Shown piece by piece: positions 42,333 through 50,030 of a DNA stretch of 64,000 nucleotides. The DNA comes from Streptomyces sp. NBC_01231. GTDB taxonomy: Bacteria > Actinomycetota > Actinomycetes > Streptomycetales > Streptomycetaceae. Each line of letters opens with the position of its first letter. Position 1 is the first letter of the stretch. Where the stretch lies: the NCBI GenBank assembly GCA_035999765.1, contig CP108521.1, positions 10,850,001 to 10,914,000 of the forward strand. The letters run 5' to 3'. The translations under genes were made by a program, and so were the position numbers. Below the pieces are notes generated by a model, which saw nothing but the letters and a program-made list of their open reading frames with translations, was not told the DNA's origin and ran no database searches.

Positions 42333-42605
42333 GCCGCACACGCGTCCAGGAGCCATTCGTGCCGGTATCGGTTCACTTCGAGGGCTGGCGGCTGCCCGGA
42401 TCGCCTCGTCGCTCTCCAAGCCTGATCCCAGCGCGCCGCCCACCGTAGCGACCGAAGCGACGAACCAGGACAACGTCAAGTACTCCTCGGCGTGCAGCGG
42501 GTTTCGTGTCGCGGAAGCGAACACTTGGTCATTGAGGATGAACAGCGCCCACACCCAGTTGATGACCATCAAACCCGCGTAGCAGACGAGCACCCCGATA
42601 CCCAC
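42333..42605 (-). pseudogene. membrane protein fragment
   Basis: MGIGVLVCYAGLMVINWVWA, then LTLSWFVASVATVGGALGSG and a charged segment DEAIRAAA. Two membrane helices are visible. The C-terminal end runs into the IS5 relic, so the gene is truncated there. The family is unknown. Confidence 0.45.
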
Positions 42606-42747
42606 GGTCAGGCCCGAGTGCCTGCGCCCGCTCTACGACCGGCTGCGCGCACGCCGAACCCGGACGTTGGAGAACGCGGGCGCTGAACCACAGCTCCGCA
42701 ACCGAGCTCTCCGGGCCAGCCGAAGCTTATGCCCGGGCTCACTGTCT

Positions 42748-42834
42748 TGAGAGCGTCAAGACTCCGGCGGCGAGACCAGCAGATCGCCGACGATTCCGTG
42801 TCACCCGCCCCACCATCTACCGCCACCTGGTGGG
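42748..42834 (+). pseudogene. serine recombinase C-terminal HTH relic
   Basis: RLRRRDQQIADD in one frame and VTRPTIYRHL in the next match the Hin-type helix-turn-helix at the end of serine recombinases. A one-base shift separates the halves. Nothing else of the gene remains. Confidence 0.4.
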
Positions 42835-42894
42835 CGGGCTGGTGACGTACACGGTGGCGGCAACGGTGTCTTCACCCGACCGAGTACAGGTTGG

Positions 42895-43167
42895 TCAGGG
42901 GCTGTCGCCGCCCCAGTCCCAGCGGGCCGGGTCGCCGGGGCGCGGGTCGTACAGCGCCCGGCCCCCTGGCCCGAACTGCCCGAGCTCCGTGAGGAGGGAG
43001 ACACCGTCGTCGATCTCCTCCGGCCTCCAGCCGGTGATGTCGAGCAGCAGTCCGTCCAGCGGTCCCCCCACCAGTTCGGCGTAGCTGCGTCCCCGCTTCG
43101 GGCCCGGGTGGTCGTGGTCGGCTCCGTAAATCCGGCCGCGCAGCAGCTGCTCATCGTCGCTGTCCAT
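42895..43167 (-). CDS. small hypothetical protein (90 aa)
   Basis: MDSDDEQLLRGRIYGADHDH, then GRSYAELVGGPLDGLLLDIT and GWRPEEIDDGVSLL. It is acidic and soluble. I chose ATG 43167 over 43227 because the longer start would read through the hairpin at 43199-43233. The ELVGGPLDG segment recurs in small Streptomyces proteins of unknown function. Confidence 0.6.
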   Translation of the reverse strand: MDSDDEQLLRGRIYGADHDHPGPKRGRSYAELVGGPLDGLLLDITGWRPEEIDDGVSLLTELGQFGPGGRALYDPRPGDPARWDWGGDSP

Positions 43168-43198
43168 GTCGTCCAGCCTCGCAGCCGCCACCGACAAC

Positions 43199-43233
43199 GA
43201 GGGCTTGCCCAAGGGGTGCTTGGGCAAGCCCTC
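43199..43233. terminator. 15-bp perfect hairpin terminator
   Basis: GAGGGCTTGCCCAAG (43199-43213), loop GGGTG, CTTGGGCAAGCCCTC (43219-43233). It lies downstream of the minus-strand gene at 43260-44015 and upstream of the 90-aa gene, so it should end transcription coming from the former. Confidence 0.85.
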
Positions 43234-43259
43234 ACACGGCCGGGGGTGGCTTGCCCGGG

Positions 43260-44015
43260 TCAGCTGCGCCGGCGTCCGAGCCAGCCGCCAGCCCTCGAGG
43301 CCTGCTCTGCCTCCGCCTCCTGGCGCTCCTGCTCTTGGCGCTCGCGTTCGGCCTCTTCGGCCTGCCGCTCCGCTTCGAGCGCCCGGGTCTTGCAGTCATC
43401 GCACAGGTGCGGGTGGCTGTCCCGGCGGCCCCAGTCGACCGCGACGCTGGCCTTCCACCGGTCGTCGGTGAACTTCTGTCCGCAGTCCGTGCACACCGGA
43501 CGCTGAGCCTCGCGTTCGGCTGCCTCCTGCGCTGCCCGGCGCCGCGCGTCTTCGGCACGGCGGGCGAGGGCGGCGTCCCGGCGAGGGTTGCCGATAGCGT
43601 CCCAGAGGTTCTGTCGGTCCTCGCGGCCGAAGCGCCAGAACGCGGGCCCGGCCGGGCCGTGCTCGCGCAGCAGGTCCAGCGTGGTCGCCACGATCGGCAT
43701 CTTCCCCTTGTAGAGGTGGAAGCCATCGGCCCCCTGGCCCTGCCAGTGCTCACGGGTGAGGGCGGCGACCTTCTTCATCTGCTGCAGCGCGGGCCGCGGG
43801 CCGACCTGGTGGAAGACGAACAGGACCGGCGCGTGCGTCGCGTCGCCCCAATGAGGATCGGGGGCGGACCAGCGGGTGCGCCGCATCGGCTTGTCCTGGC
43901 CGTCGGTGTCCTTTTCAACCCCTGCAGCACCAGTTCTGTGACTTTGAGCGGAAGTTGGCCAGGGCACCATCAAGGCTCGCGGGTCGGGGGCTGTCGTTGC
44001 GTCGTAGTTGGCCAT
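43260..44015 (-). CDS. hypothetical zinc-finger protein, probably 5'-truncated by IS5
   Basis: 251 codons. The N-terminal part contains RTRWSAPDPHWGDATHAPVL, FVFHQVGPRPALQQMKKVAA and ATTLDLLREHGPAGPAFW. The C-terminal part has a CTDCGQKFTDDRW finger paired with HPHLCDDCKTRALEAE and a charged helix (AERERQEQERQEAEAEQA). The central portion resembles the C-terminal half of replication-relaxation family proteins on actinobacterial plasmids. The IS5 element ends 12 bp upstream of the first ATG, so the original N-terminus was probably removed. Confidence 0.6.
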   Translation of the reverse strand: MANYDATTAPDPRALMVPWPTSAQSHRTGAAGVEKDTDGQDKPMRRTRWSAPDPHWGDATHAPVLFVFHQVGPRPALQQMKKVAALTREHWQGQGADGFHLYKGKMPIVATTLDLLREHGPAGPAFWRFGREDRQNLWDAIGNPRRDAALARRAEDARRRAAQEAAEREAQRPVCTDCGQKFTDDRWKASVAVDWGRRDSHPHLCDDCKTRALEAERQAEEAERERQEQERQEAEAEQASRAGGWLGRRRS

Positions 44016-44067
44016 TGCGACGCGGGCTAGGCCATTTCGTTTGAATCAGACGGTCGTTGGTCCGGGT

Positions 44068-44460
44068 GTGCCGTTGAATGATGCGCAGTGGGCGCGGATC
44101 GAGCCGTTACTCCCGGACCGGACGCCGAAGCGGGGTGGCCGCTGGCGGGATCATCGTGAGGTGATCGACGCGATCGCCTTCAAGTTCCAGACCGGTACTC
44201 AGTGGGTGCACCTGCCGGAGAAGTACGGCAACTGGCGGGGCGTCTACAACCGGCTGCGAATGTGGGCCGTCGACGGCACCTGGGAGCGGGTGTTCACCGC
44301 GCTGGTCGCACAGGCAGACGCCGACGAAGACCTCAACTGGGCCGTCTCGGTCGACTCGACCATCGTGCGCGCACACCAGCACGCGGCCGGAGCCCGCAAA
44401 AAGGGGCCCCGGCCGGCGAGCCGGGCGATCACGCCATCGGCCGGTCCCGCGGCGGACTGA
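44068..44460 (+). CDS. IS5-family transposase OrfA
   Basis: 130 residues from GTG 44068: VPLNDAQWARIEPLLPDRTP, REVIDAIAFKFQTGTQWVHL, NWRGVYNRLRMWAVDGTWER and LNWAVSVDSTIVRAHQHAAG. The VDSTIVRAH block holds the first catalytic Asp. The orfA end after ARKKG is non-conserved, which fits a frameshift at the A-run around 44399-44404 that joins it to orfB. Confidence 0.88.
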   Translation: MPLNDAQWARIEPLLPDRTPKRGGRWRDHREVIDAIAFKFQTGTQWVHLPEKYGNWRGVYNRLRMWAVDGTWERVFTALVAQADADEDLNWAVSVDSTIVRAHQHAAGARKKGPRPASRAITPSAGPAAD

Positions 44461-44912
44461 CCACGAAGATCCACCTCGCGGCCGACGGCCGGTGCCGACC
44501 ACTGGCGTTCGTCCTCACCGCCGGTCAGGCCGGCGACGCACCCGCCTTCACGGACGTCATGTCCCGCCTGCGCGTTCCCCGCCCTTTTGGACGGCCCCGC
44601 ACCAGGCCGGACCTGGTCCTGGGCGACAAGGCGTACTCCTCCCGCGCGATCCGCGACCACCTGCGCAGACGTGGCATCCGCGCGGTGATTCCGGAACGCG
44701 CCGACCAACAGGCCAACCGGCGGCAGCGCGGACAGGCGGGCGGCAGACCGCCGGCCTTCGACCGCGAGGCATACAAGCAGCGCAACACCGTCGAGCGGTG
44801 CATCAACCGCCTGAAGCAGTGGCGCGGCATCGCCACCCGCTACGAGAAGACCGCGACCATCTACCTCGCCGGACTTCACATCGCGGGCATCTTCCTCTGG
44901 TCCGCCCGCTGA
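44400..44912 (+). CDS. IS5-family transposase OrfB
   Basis: The frame lies -1 relative to orfA and has no start of its own at the beginning of homology (GEPGDHAIGRSRGGLTTKIH, LTAGQAGDAPAFTDVMSRLR, RPDLVLGDKAYSSRAIRDHL, NTVERCINRLKQWRGIATRY). It carries the second Asp and the Glu of the DDE triad. A full transposase is probably made by -1 frameshifting at the C-AAAAAG run near 44399; this is known for related IS5 elements and inferred here. Confidence 0.85.
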   Translation, partial: KGAPAGEPGDHAIGRSRGGLTTKIHLAADGRCRPLAFVLTAGQAGDAPAFTDVMSRLRVPRPFGRPRTRPDLVLGDKAYSSRAIRDHLRRRGIRAVIPERADQQANRRQRGQAGGRPPAFDREAYKQRNTVERCINRLKQWRGIATRYEKTATIYLAGLHIAGIFLWSAR

Positions 44913-45019
44913 TCCAAACGAAATGGCCTAGTTGGCCAGCTCGGGGCCAGGTTCGCAGCCCGGCGTTACTGCTGCACGCCGTCTGTCTCGACAGGTTCTG
45001 CCGTGTGCACGCTCGGGAT

Positions 45020-45288
45020 GTTGGTGAATGAGCTATTCGGAGTCCGCCGTGCGCGGCGCCCGCGATGACGGTGAGTTCCCCGCGGCGCAGGATGTCCGCC
45101 GCGGCCTGTCCGGTGTGCGGGGGGAAGTACAGGTCGTGCTCGAAGGCCACCACCGACGTGCGGACCGGGATGTGGGCGAGCGCAGTCATACGGTCGGCAT
45201 CGCGCAGCCAGCCGAGGGAGGCCGCCGACTGTCCCGCCTCGCCGTCGGGCGAGGCCCACACCCCTCGCACCGCCTTGTATCGAATGTT
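45020..45288 (-). pseudogene. alpha/beta hydrolase C-terminal relic
   Basis: DADRMTALAHIPVRTSVVAF, EHDLYFPPHTGQAAADILRR and GELTVIAGAAHGGL match the last part of alpha/beta hydrolases, including the catalytic Asp region (FEHDLYFPP) and the final His (GAAHGG). The N-terminal two thirds, with the nucleophile, are missing. It ends next to the IS5 element. Confidence 0.6.
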
Positions 45289-45340
45289 TGACACAAGATC
45301 CCCGGCCACGGCATCTTGTACTCACCGCTTGATACAAGAT
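45287..45340 (+). promoter_or_regulatory. operator region of the GntR operon
   Basis: ATCTTGTA (45313-45320) and TACAAGAT (45333-45340) are a perfect 8-bp inverted repeat 19 bp before the first gene. A related half-site (TTGACACAAGATCC) lies at about 45288. The repeated TTGAYACAAGAT motif is the likely target of the GntR-type protein encoded at the end of the operon. Confidence 0.6.
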
Positions 45341-45358
45341 GATCCGGGGGATCTCCGC

Positions 45359-46153
45359 ATGCTCGACACCGCCCCGCCCCAGTACCGGTTGCTCGACCAC
45401 GCCGACCACTACGCCCGCTGGTCCGGTCTGGCCATCGGCCTCGTGGTCGCGCAGGCGCTGTCCACACTGGGGGACGTCGAGTTCGAGCAGCGCGTCGTGT
45501 TCTGCCTCACGGCCTTCGGCCTGTGCGCGGTGGCGGGTGTCCTGCTCGCCGACGCCCTGACCCTGCGCCCCCAGGAGGCGGTACGCACCGCGAGTCTCGC
45601 ACCACGCCTGGTCAGAGACCATGTGCCGCCGCACATGGGTCCCCTGATCGCCCTCCAGGGGCTCTCCCTCGTCGTCCTGCTGGTGATCACGGCCGCCACG
45701 GCCTCCGTCGACCCCGACCACGTCTTCAGCACGGGAAAGGTCCTCACCCTCACCTGCAACGGGATGCGGGCGACCACCGGCCCCTGGCCCGGCCTGTACT
45801 ACACCCTCCCGATGTTCGGCGCACTCGCCATAGCCACCCCCACCTGCGTCTGGGCCCTCCGCCGCATCGCCCACGGTCCGGGTGAGGAGCAGCAGCGCCG
45901 CGACCGCGCGTGGGCGGTCACCGGCGCCTGGGGCCTGTTGGTGTCCAGCCAGCAGCTGTACGCCGTGCTGATGGTCTCCCTCGCACTGACGGAGACGGGC
46001 TGCGCCGGCGCCCTGGGCGTGCTCACCTTCTGGGTGTTCTACCCGCTGGCCCTGCTGAACCTGTTCACCGCCGTCTGGTCCCTGGTCACCGTGGTGGCAC
46101 CGCGGGCCGTCGCCGACGAGGCGGCGGCAGAGGGGTCCTACGACGATGAGTGA
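45359..46153 (+). CDS. membrane protein of the GntR operon
   Basis: 264 residues with about six membrane segments (YARWSGLAIGLVVAQALSTL, VVFCLTAFGLCAVAGVLLAD, LIALQGLSLVVLLVITAATA, LYYTLPMFGALAIATPTCVW, AYAVTGAWGLL-like and LGVLTFWVFYPLALLNLFTA). No enzyme or transporter motif is recognised. It overlaps the GntR gene by 8 bp. YtrA-type GntR regulators commonly control the membrane protein encoded beside them. Confidence 0.8.
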   Translation: MLDTAPPQYRLLDHADHYARWSGLAIGLVVAQALSTLGDVEFEQRVVFCLTAFGLCAVAGVLLADALTLRPQEAVRTASLAPRLVRDHVPPHMGPLIALQGLSLVVLLVITAATASVDPDHVFSTGKVLTLTCNGMRATTGPWPGLYYTLPMFGALAIATPTCVWALRRIAHGPGEEQQRRDRAWAVTGAWGLLVSSQQLYAVLMVSLALTETGCAGALGVLTFWVFYPLALLNLFTAVWSLVTVVAPRAVADEAAAEGSYDDE

Positions 46154-46532
46154 GGCCGCCCTCCGCGTCGACACCACCAGCCAGGTCCCGCCGTACGAGC
46201 AGATCCGCGCGCAGCTCGCCGCGCTGATCGTCACCGGGCGGCTGGCCGAGGGCGACCGGCTGCCGACCGTGCGCCAGCTGGCCGTGGACCTCGGGCTGGC
46301 ACCGGGCACCGTCGCCCGCGCCTACCGTGAGCTGGAGGCCGGCGAACTGATCCGCACCCGTCGGGGCGCGGGCACCCGGGTTGCGGCGCCGCCCACCGGC
46401 CCGACCCGCCCGCACACTGTCCAACTCGCCACTCTCGCCCGTGACTTCACTTCGTCTGCCCGCGCCCTGGGCGCCGACACCGAGGCCATTCTGACCGCCG
46501 TCCGCGACGCCCTGGGCCCGGACCGTGCCTAG
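46146..46532 (+). CDS. GntR-family regulator, YtrA subfamily
   Basis: 128 residues. Winged helix-turn-helix: VPPYEQIRAQLAALIVTGRL, GDRLPTVRQLAVDLGLAPGT and VARAYRELEAGELIRTRRGA. The short C-terminal helical domain (LARDFTSSARALGADTEAIL) is characteristic of YtrA types that lack a large ligand domain. It overlaps the membrane protein gene and probably binds the inverted repeat at 45313-45340. Confidence 0.92.
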   Translation: MSEAALRVDTTSQVPPYEQIRAQLAALIVTGRLAEGDRLPTVRQLAVDLGLAPGTVARAYRELEAGELIRTRRGAGTRVAAPPTGPTRPHTVQLATLARDFTSSARALGADTEAILTAVRDALGPDRA

Positions 46533-46613
46533 CTAGCCCAGCCCGCCACAACCAGCCCGTCGCGGACTCGGTCGGGTGAAGGCGCCAAGATCCGAGAACC
46601 TCTGGGGCTTGCC

Positions 46614-46756
46614 GTGGTGGAGATCGCCGCCGCCGATGACGCATCCGCGTTCGCAGTCCAGGAGCTGCTCGCCGACCGTTGGGCCATCGCGCCGGCGGAC
46701 CGCACCACCCCGGAACCGTGTCACTGTGCCGCTGCGTCGGCCCGTCAGCGACTGAG
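46614..46756 (+). pseudogene. DUF6207-like fragment
   Basis: VVEIAAADDASAFAVQELLA and DRWAIAPADRTTPEP match the core of DUF6207 proteins. The frame has no good start (related residues REPLGLA lie before the GTG) and shifts near 46712 to a short ending in LRRPVSD. It is a small decayed gene. Confidence 0.5.
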
Positions 46757-46788
46757 CCACCTGGCCATAGCTGGTGGGTTCGCGAGCG

Positions 46789-46992
46789 TCACGGGTGAGC
46801 GGACGCGCGGTCGACCGTTTCTTCCGACAAGTGCGGGTCGATGCCGCCGCTGGTGGGGTGCTGGCAGGCCGGGCAGAGCTCGTGGTGGCCTTCGGGGCTG
46901 ACGACGGTGCCCCATTCATTGCAATGCAAGCAGTCCCGGGCCAGGGAGAGGTCGGGGCGAGGGGCCGGGGCTGGCGGGGTTTCGTGAGCCAT
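46789..46992 (-). CDS. small CxxC-containing protein
   Basis: 67 residues: DCLHCNEWGTVVSPEGHHEL then CPACQHPTSG. Two CxxC pairs form a small zinc ribbon. GAGGAG is well spaced before ATG 46992. Proteins of this form recur in Streptomyces arms; the function is unknown. Confidence 0.7.
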   Translation of the reverse strand: MAHETPPAPAPRPDLSLARDCLHCNEWGTVVSPEGHHELCPACQHPTSGGIDPHLSEETVDRASAHP

Positions 46993-47196
46993 GCGGTGGG
47001 CTCCTCAGCTGGTGAGTGCCGGTCTCACAGGCTGCCAGCGTTCGGGTGATCTGTCTGCCTCCGTCTCATGGGGTGGCACGAGCGCCTCCCGCCTGGCACG
47101 ACCGTTCGGGAGTCACCCGAGAGGGAGTTGCCGGATGATCGGGACGGTCCGGGGCACTCGGAAAGGGTCCTGAGTGCTGAGCCGCCGGAGACCGCG

Positions 47197-47600
47197 ATGG
47201 TGCATCCACCCCAGGAAGACCACGAGCCTCTCAAAGGCGCCAGCATGCGGACGGCTGAGCAGGCCAGGGATGTGGCCCGCTCGTTCCTGCAGGTGGCCGC
47301 GCCGGACGGCGGCCGCAGCGTGGCTGGTGGTAGCGGGAGCTGTTCACCAATGCAGTGCTGCATGCCGGCGGCGTGACCGGGTTCGAGCTGAAGGCCGGTG
47401 CGGAGACGGTGACGGTCGCGGTGCACGACGCCAGCCCTCGGCCGCCGCGACTTCTGCAGATGGACGCAACCAGGCCGGGCGGCTTCGGCTGGCACCTGGT
47501 GCAGGACCTGTCAGCGGACGTGCGGGTCCAGATCCACCCGGCCGGCAAGACCGTCACCGCCATCGTGCCGTGCCCCACAGGCATCAAGCCACGGGGCTGA
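47197..47600 (+). pseudogene. RsbW-like ATP-binding protein, frameshifted
   Basis: The first frame reads MRTAEQARDVARSFLQVAAP from 47245; near 47335 coding shifts to LFTNAVLHAGGVTGFELKAG (N box), VAVHDASPRPPRLLQMDATR (G1) and GGFGWHLVQDLSADVRVQIH (G2). It is a second member of the family seen at 36592, here broken by one indel. Confidence 0.75.
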
Positions 47601-47737
47601 ATGTGGATCAGTCGGTAGCGGTCATACCTGTCGCCTCATGGCCCTACGAGGAGGCTACCGGGCGCAGACGGTTGCTGTACTTCGCTGCTGTACCGCAACA
47701 GCCAGACCAGGGCGCCGAGGGCCGTCAGCCGGGACCG

Positions 47738-48256
47738 TCAGGAGATGTGGCTCACCATGTAGGCGGTGCCAACCCCTTCTTCCTCGGGTGAGTCCGCCTG
47801 AATCGCGAGACCCGGCCCGGCCGTGGTGAAGTCGAACTCGTTCGTCATCGGCTGCGTGCAGTCGACGCGCTTAGCTGTCTTGGCAGTGCCTGAGGCGACC
47901 GTGAAAGTGACCGTGCCCTCCCCTGCGCATGCCACCTCCACCCGCAGGGCGGTGCCGGTCTTGATGGTCTTGTCCAAGTTCTCCCCGGGCACCGCGAGGG
48001 AGCCAGAGGAGACCAAGCCCTCCTCGTCCGACTCCAGGCGGTCCGTCATGTTGAGCAAGTCGCGGGCTTCCTTGTTCAGCTGCTCCCGGCCGGACTGGGA
48101 GGGTGGCTGCGCTGTGGGAGCCGCGGTGGAGCTCGCCGCCTTCTGGGACTGCGGAGCCTTGGACGTCGCAGGCGAGTCAGAACAGGCGGATGCCATGCCG
48201 GTAATCAGCGCGACGGCAGTCAGAGCACTGCCCGTGTGGCGGGTGAAGCGGTACAT
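47738..48256 (-). CDS. lipoprotein
   Basis: 172 residues. The lipoprotein signal (HTGSALTAVALITGMASAC) has a Cys after ASA. A Ser/Ala-rich linker follows, then a domain with LRVEVACAGEGTVTFTVASG and KRVDCTQPMTNEFDFTTAGP. The two domain cysteines may pair. ATG 48256 follows GGGGAC. It is unrelated to its neighbours; the binding partner is unknown. Confidence 0.8.
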   Translation of the reverse strand: MYRFTRHTGSALTAVALITGMASACSDSPATSKAPQSQKAASSTAAPTAQPPSQSGREQLNKEARDLLNMTDRLESDEEGLVSSGSLAVPGENLDKTIKTGTALRVEVACAGEGTVTFTVASGTAKTAKRVDCTQPMTNEFDFTTAGPGLAIQADSPEEEGVGTAYMVSHIS

Positions 48257-48715
48257 GAGGTCCCCCGAAGTGCACTCAGAAGCCAAGCAGGTGTACAGAA
48301 CCAGGTGATCATCCCGTGTGAACACCCGCGTCACGCATGCAATCTGGGCACCGGTACCAGATTGGTGCACAGGTTCGACGTACTTCCCCCGCAAGGGACT
48401 CCCCCACGGCGGCCACAGGTCGTGATCCGTAAGTGACTTCATACAAGGGCAGTCGGCCCACGAAGGTCGGCGTAGCGACTTTGGCCGGGAGCTGCTTTGG
48501 CGCGAGTGATCATGGCCCCGTAAGCTCATGGCGAGTCGGGAAGTCTGTGGACCTGGCAGTCGAAACGGCGGGCTGAAGCCGCGTCAGACGGCAGGGTTGC
48601 GTCCGTACGCGGCGCGTACCGCCGCGATCGCCTGCTCGTACGTATCGGCATCCTCGGCCATCCCGGCGGGTCAAGCAGCACACGCCTCACCTCCACACAG
48701 CAGGAACGGGTCGGG
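48257..48715. other. stretch with a 25-codon minus-strand frame
   Basis: 459 bp. The only coding-like part is a minus-strand frame at about 48590-48667 (MAEDADTYEQAIAAVRAAYG plus RNPAV and stop), which may be a tiny gene or a gene end that followed the DinB relic. Nothing else is recognised. Confidence 0.35.
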
Positions 48716-48871
48716 TCATGAGGCGTGCCGGAAGACGGTGGCCGAGCCGATGAAGCCGGGGCCGAACTTGTCGCGGACGCGGTCGATGGCCGCCTCGGCC
48801 ACCAGCCGGGCCTCACGGGCGCCGTCGAAGCTGATCTGCTGGGCCACCTGCTCGGCGTCGACCAGGTCCCC
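48716..48871 (-). pseudogene. dinB: Y-family DNA polymerase C-terminal relic
   Basis: GDLVDAEQVAQQISFDGARE, ARLVAEAAIDRVRDKFGPGF and IGSATVFRHAS with stop. This is the little-finger end of actinobacterial DinB/ImuB-type polymerases. The catalytic domain is missing. Confidence 0.6.
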
Positions 48872-48880
48872 AGTTCGGCA

Positions 48881-49129
48881 CTACTGAGCCGGGCACCGAC
48901 TGCCTGACCTGCAACGGCCGTTCGCCGGCCACCACGACCGGCGCCACTCCTCGCCTCCGCGCGGCTCCGCCAGAACCTCACCCACCGTCTCACGGGCGAT
49001 CACGAACCGCTCCCGCACCGCCTCCGCTTCCCGCAGCTCGGCCTGGAGAGCCTCCACCCGTTGCCAGGCCCTGCTCTGCATCGCCAGACGCAGGGCGGAC
49101 GTCCTCTTCGCCATGCTCCGCGACGGCAC
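48881..49129 (-). CDS. short coiled-coil hypothetical protein
   Basis: 82 codons; the middle SRAWQRVEALQAELREAEAV and RERFVIARETVGEVLAE is a regular helix. The C-terminal 25 residues have poor coding bias. It may be a fragment upstream of a lost IS; the family is not recognised. Confidence 0.35.
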   Translation of the reverse strand: MPSRSMAKRTSALRLAMQSRAWQRVEALQAELREAEAVRERFVIARETVGEVLAEPRGGEEWRRSWWPANGRCRSGSRCPAQ

Positions 49130-49168
49130 CTTCTACGAACCCCGGCGGGTCACGCCAGTCGGCCGAGC

Positions 49169-49400
49169 CTAGGAGGATGCCCCATCCCCACCCGGAAGGT
49201 GGGCAGCCACGTCGTAGTTGGCGATCCGTCCCGCCAGTGCCCGCGGGCTCACACCTTGAGCATTGCCCCGGTCGGGGTCGGCACCGGCCTCCAGCAGCCG
49301 GATCGTCGCCCCCTCGCCCTGCGAACAGAACACCGCCCTCCACAGCGGCGTATTGCCATGGCCGTCCGTGGCGTCGACCGTCGCGCCCGCGACCGAGGAG
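49169..49400 (-). pseudogene. ankyrin-repeat protein, C-terminal relic
   Basis: VDATDGHGNTPLWRAVFCSQ, GATIRLLEAGADPDRGNAQG and VSPRALAGRIANYDVAAHL form one and a half ankyrin repeats (GNTPL, LLEAGADP). The first repeats are lost because the gene is joined at its 5' side to MmcQ/YjbR DNA on the other strand. Confidence 0.6.
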
Positions 49401-49532
49401 CTCGTCAGGGAGCTCGTCACCGACTCCTACCGGCTCGTCGTCGCCCACCTGCCCAGGGCCGAGCGGCCCGTCGACCCGCACACTTACGGCACCGGCACCG
49501 GCACCGGCACCGGCACCCGGGCGGCCCGGTGA
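49388..49532 (+). pseudogene. MmcQ/YjbR C-terminal relic
   Basis: ATEELVRELVTDSYRLVVAH and LPRAERPVDPHTYG equal the usual end of Streptomyces MmcQ/YjbR proteins, including the gene that follows. Only the last 45 codons are left, with the 6-bp tandem repeat inside. Confidence 0.6.
49487..49516 (+). repeat. five tandem copies of CGGCAC
   Basis: Five exact 6-bp units encode alternating Gly-Thr at the end of the MmcQ/YjbR relic. Such short units can vary in number by slippage. Confidence 0.9.
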
Positions 49533-49541
49533 GCGCGACCG

Positions 49542-49898
49542 GTGACCGGCTCCAGGACACCCGCCCGCCAGGCGGCCATGGCCCTCCCGGACGTCAGCCA
49601 CGGCTACCCCTTCACCCCCGGCCTCGACGTGTACAAGGTCGCGGGCAAGGTGTTCCTGATCGTCACCGACGACCCGGACGATCAGATCATCACGGTCAAG
49701 TACGAACCCGAACACGCCCGCGCTCGCGTACGCGGATACGCCTCGATCACACCGGGCCGCTACCTCGACAAACGCCACTGGATCTCGCTTGGGCCTGGCC
49801 CCGGCATCACCGAGCGGCTGATCACCGACGCGGTCGAGGATTCCTGCGACCTGGTCGCCGAGCGGCTGCCGCGACGCGACTGCCCCGGTGCCCGATGA
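49542..49898 (+). CDS. MmcQ/YjbR family DNA-binding protein
   Basis: 118 residues: AAMALPDVSHGYPFTPGLDV, YKVAGKVFLIVTDDPDDQII, RGYASITPGRYLDKRHWISL and GPGPGITERLITDAVEDSCD. The core fold of this CyaY-like double-psi family is complete. The first 10 residues are out of frame with the expected start: an upstream GTG at 49530 gives the normal MSATGDRLQDT in another frame, so one base is missing there. The protein may still be made from GTG 49542. Confidence 0.75.
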   Translation: MTGSRTPARQAAMALPDVSHGYPFTPGLDVYKVAGKVFLIVTDDPDDQIITVKYEPEHARARVRGYASITPGRYLDKRHWISLGPGPGITERLITDAVEDSCDLVAERLPRRDCPGAR

Positions 49899-50030
49899 GC
49901 GCCGCGAGCTTCCCCACGATCGGCTGAGCCGACGCCTGTCAGCCCCGTGCACGGCTCGCCACGTCCGCACACGTCCGCCTGCGATCCGAGAGACCGATGG
50001 AACCCGACGGGTAGTGTCCGCGGTTCTTTC

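Larger units (their letters stand above)
44027..44931 (+). mobile_element. IS5-family element, complete copy
   Basis: Near-perfect 23-bp inverted repeats bound it (left starts CTAGGCCATTTCGTTTG, right is its complement, one mismatch). The size is 905 bp. CTAG at both ends may belong to the target duplication. It contains two overlapping frames, orfA and orfB, as usual for this IS5 subgroup. Confidence 0.92.
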
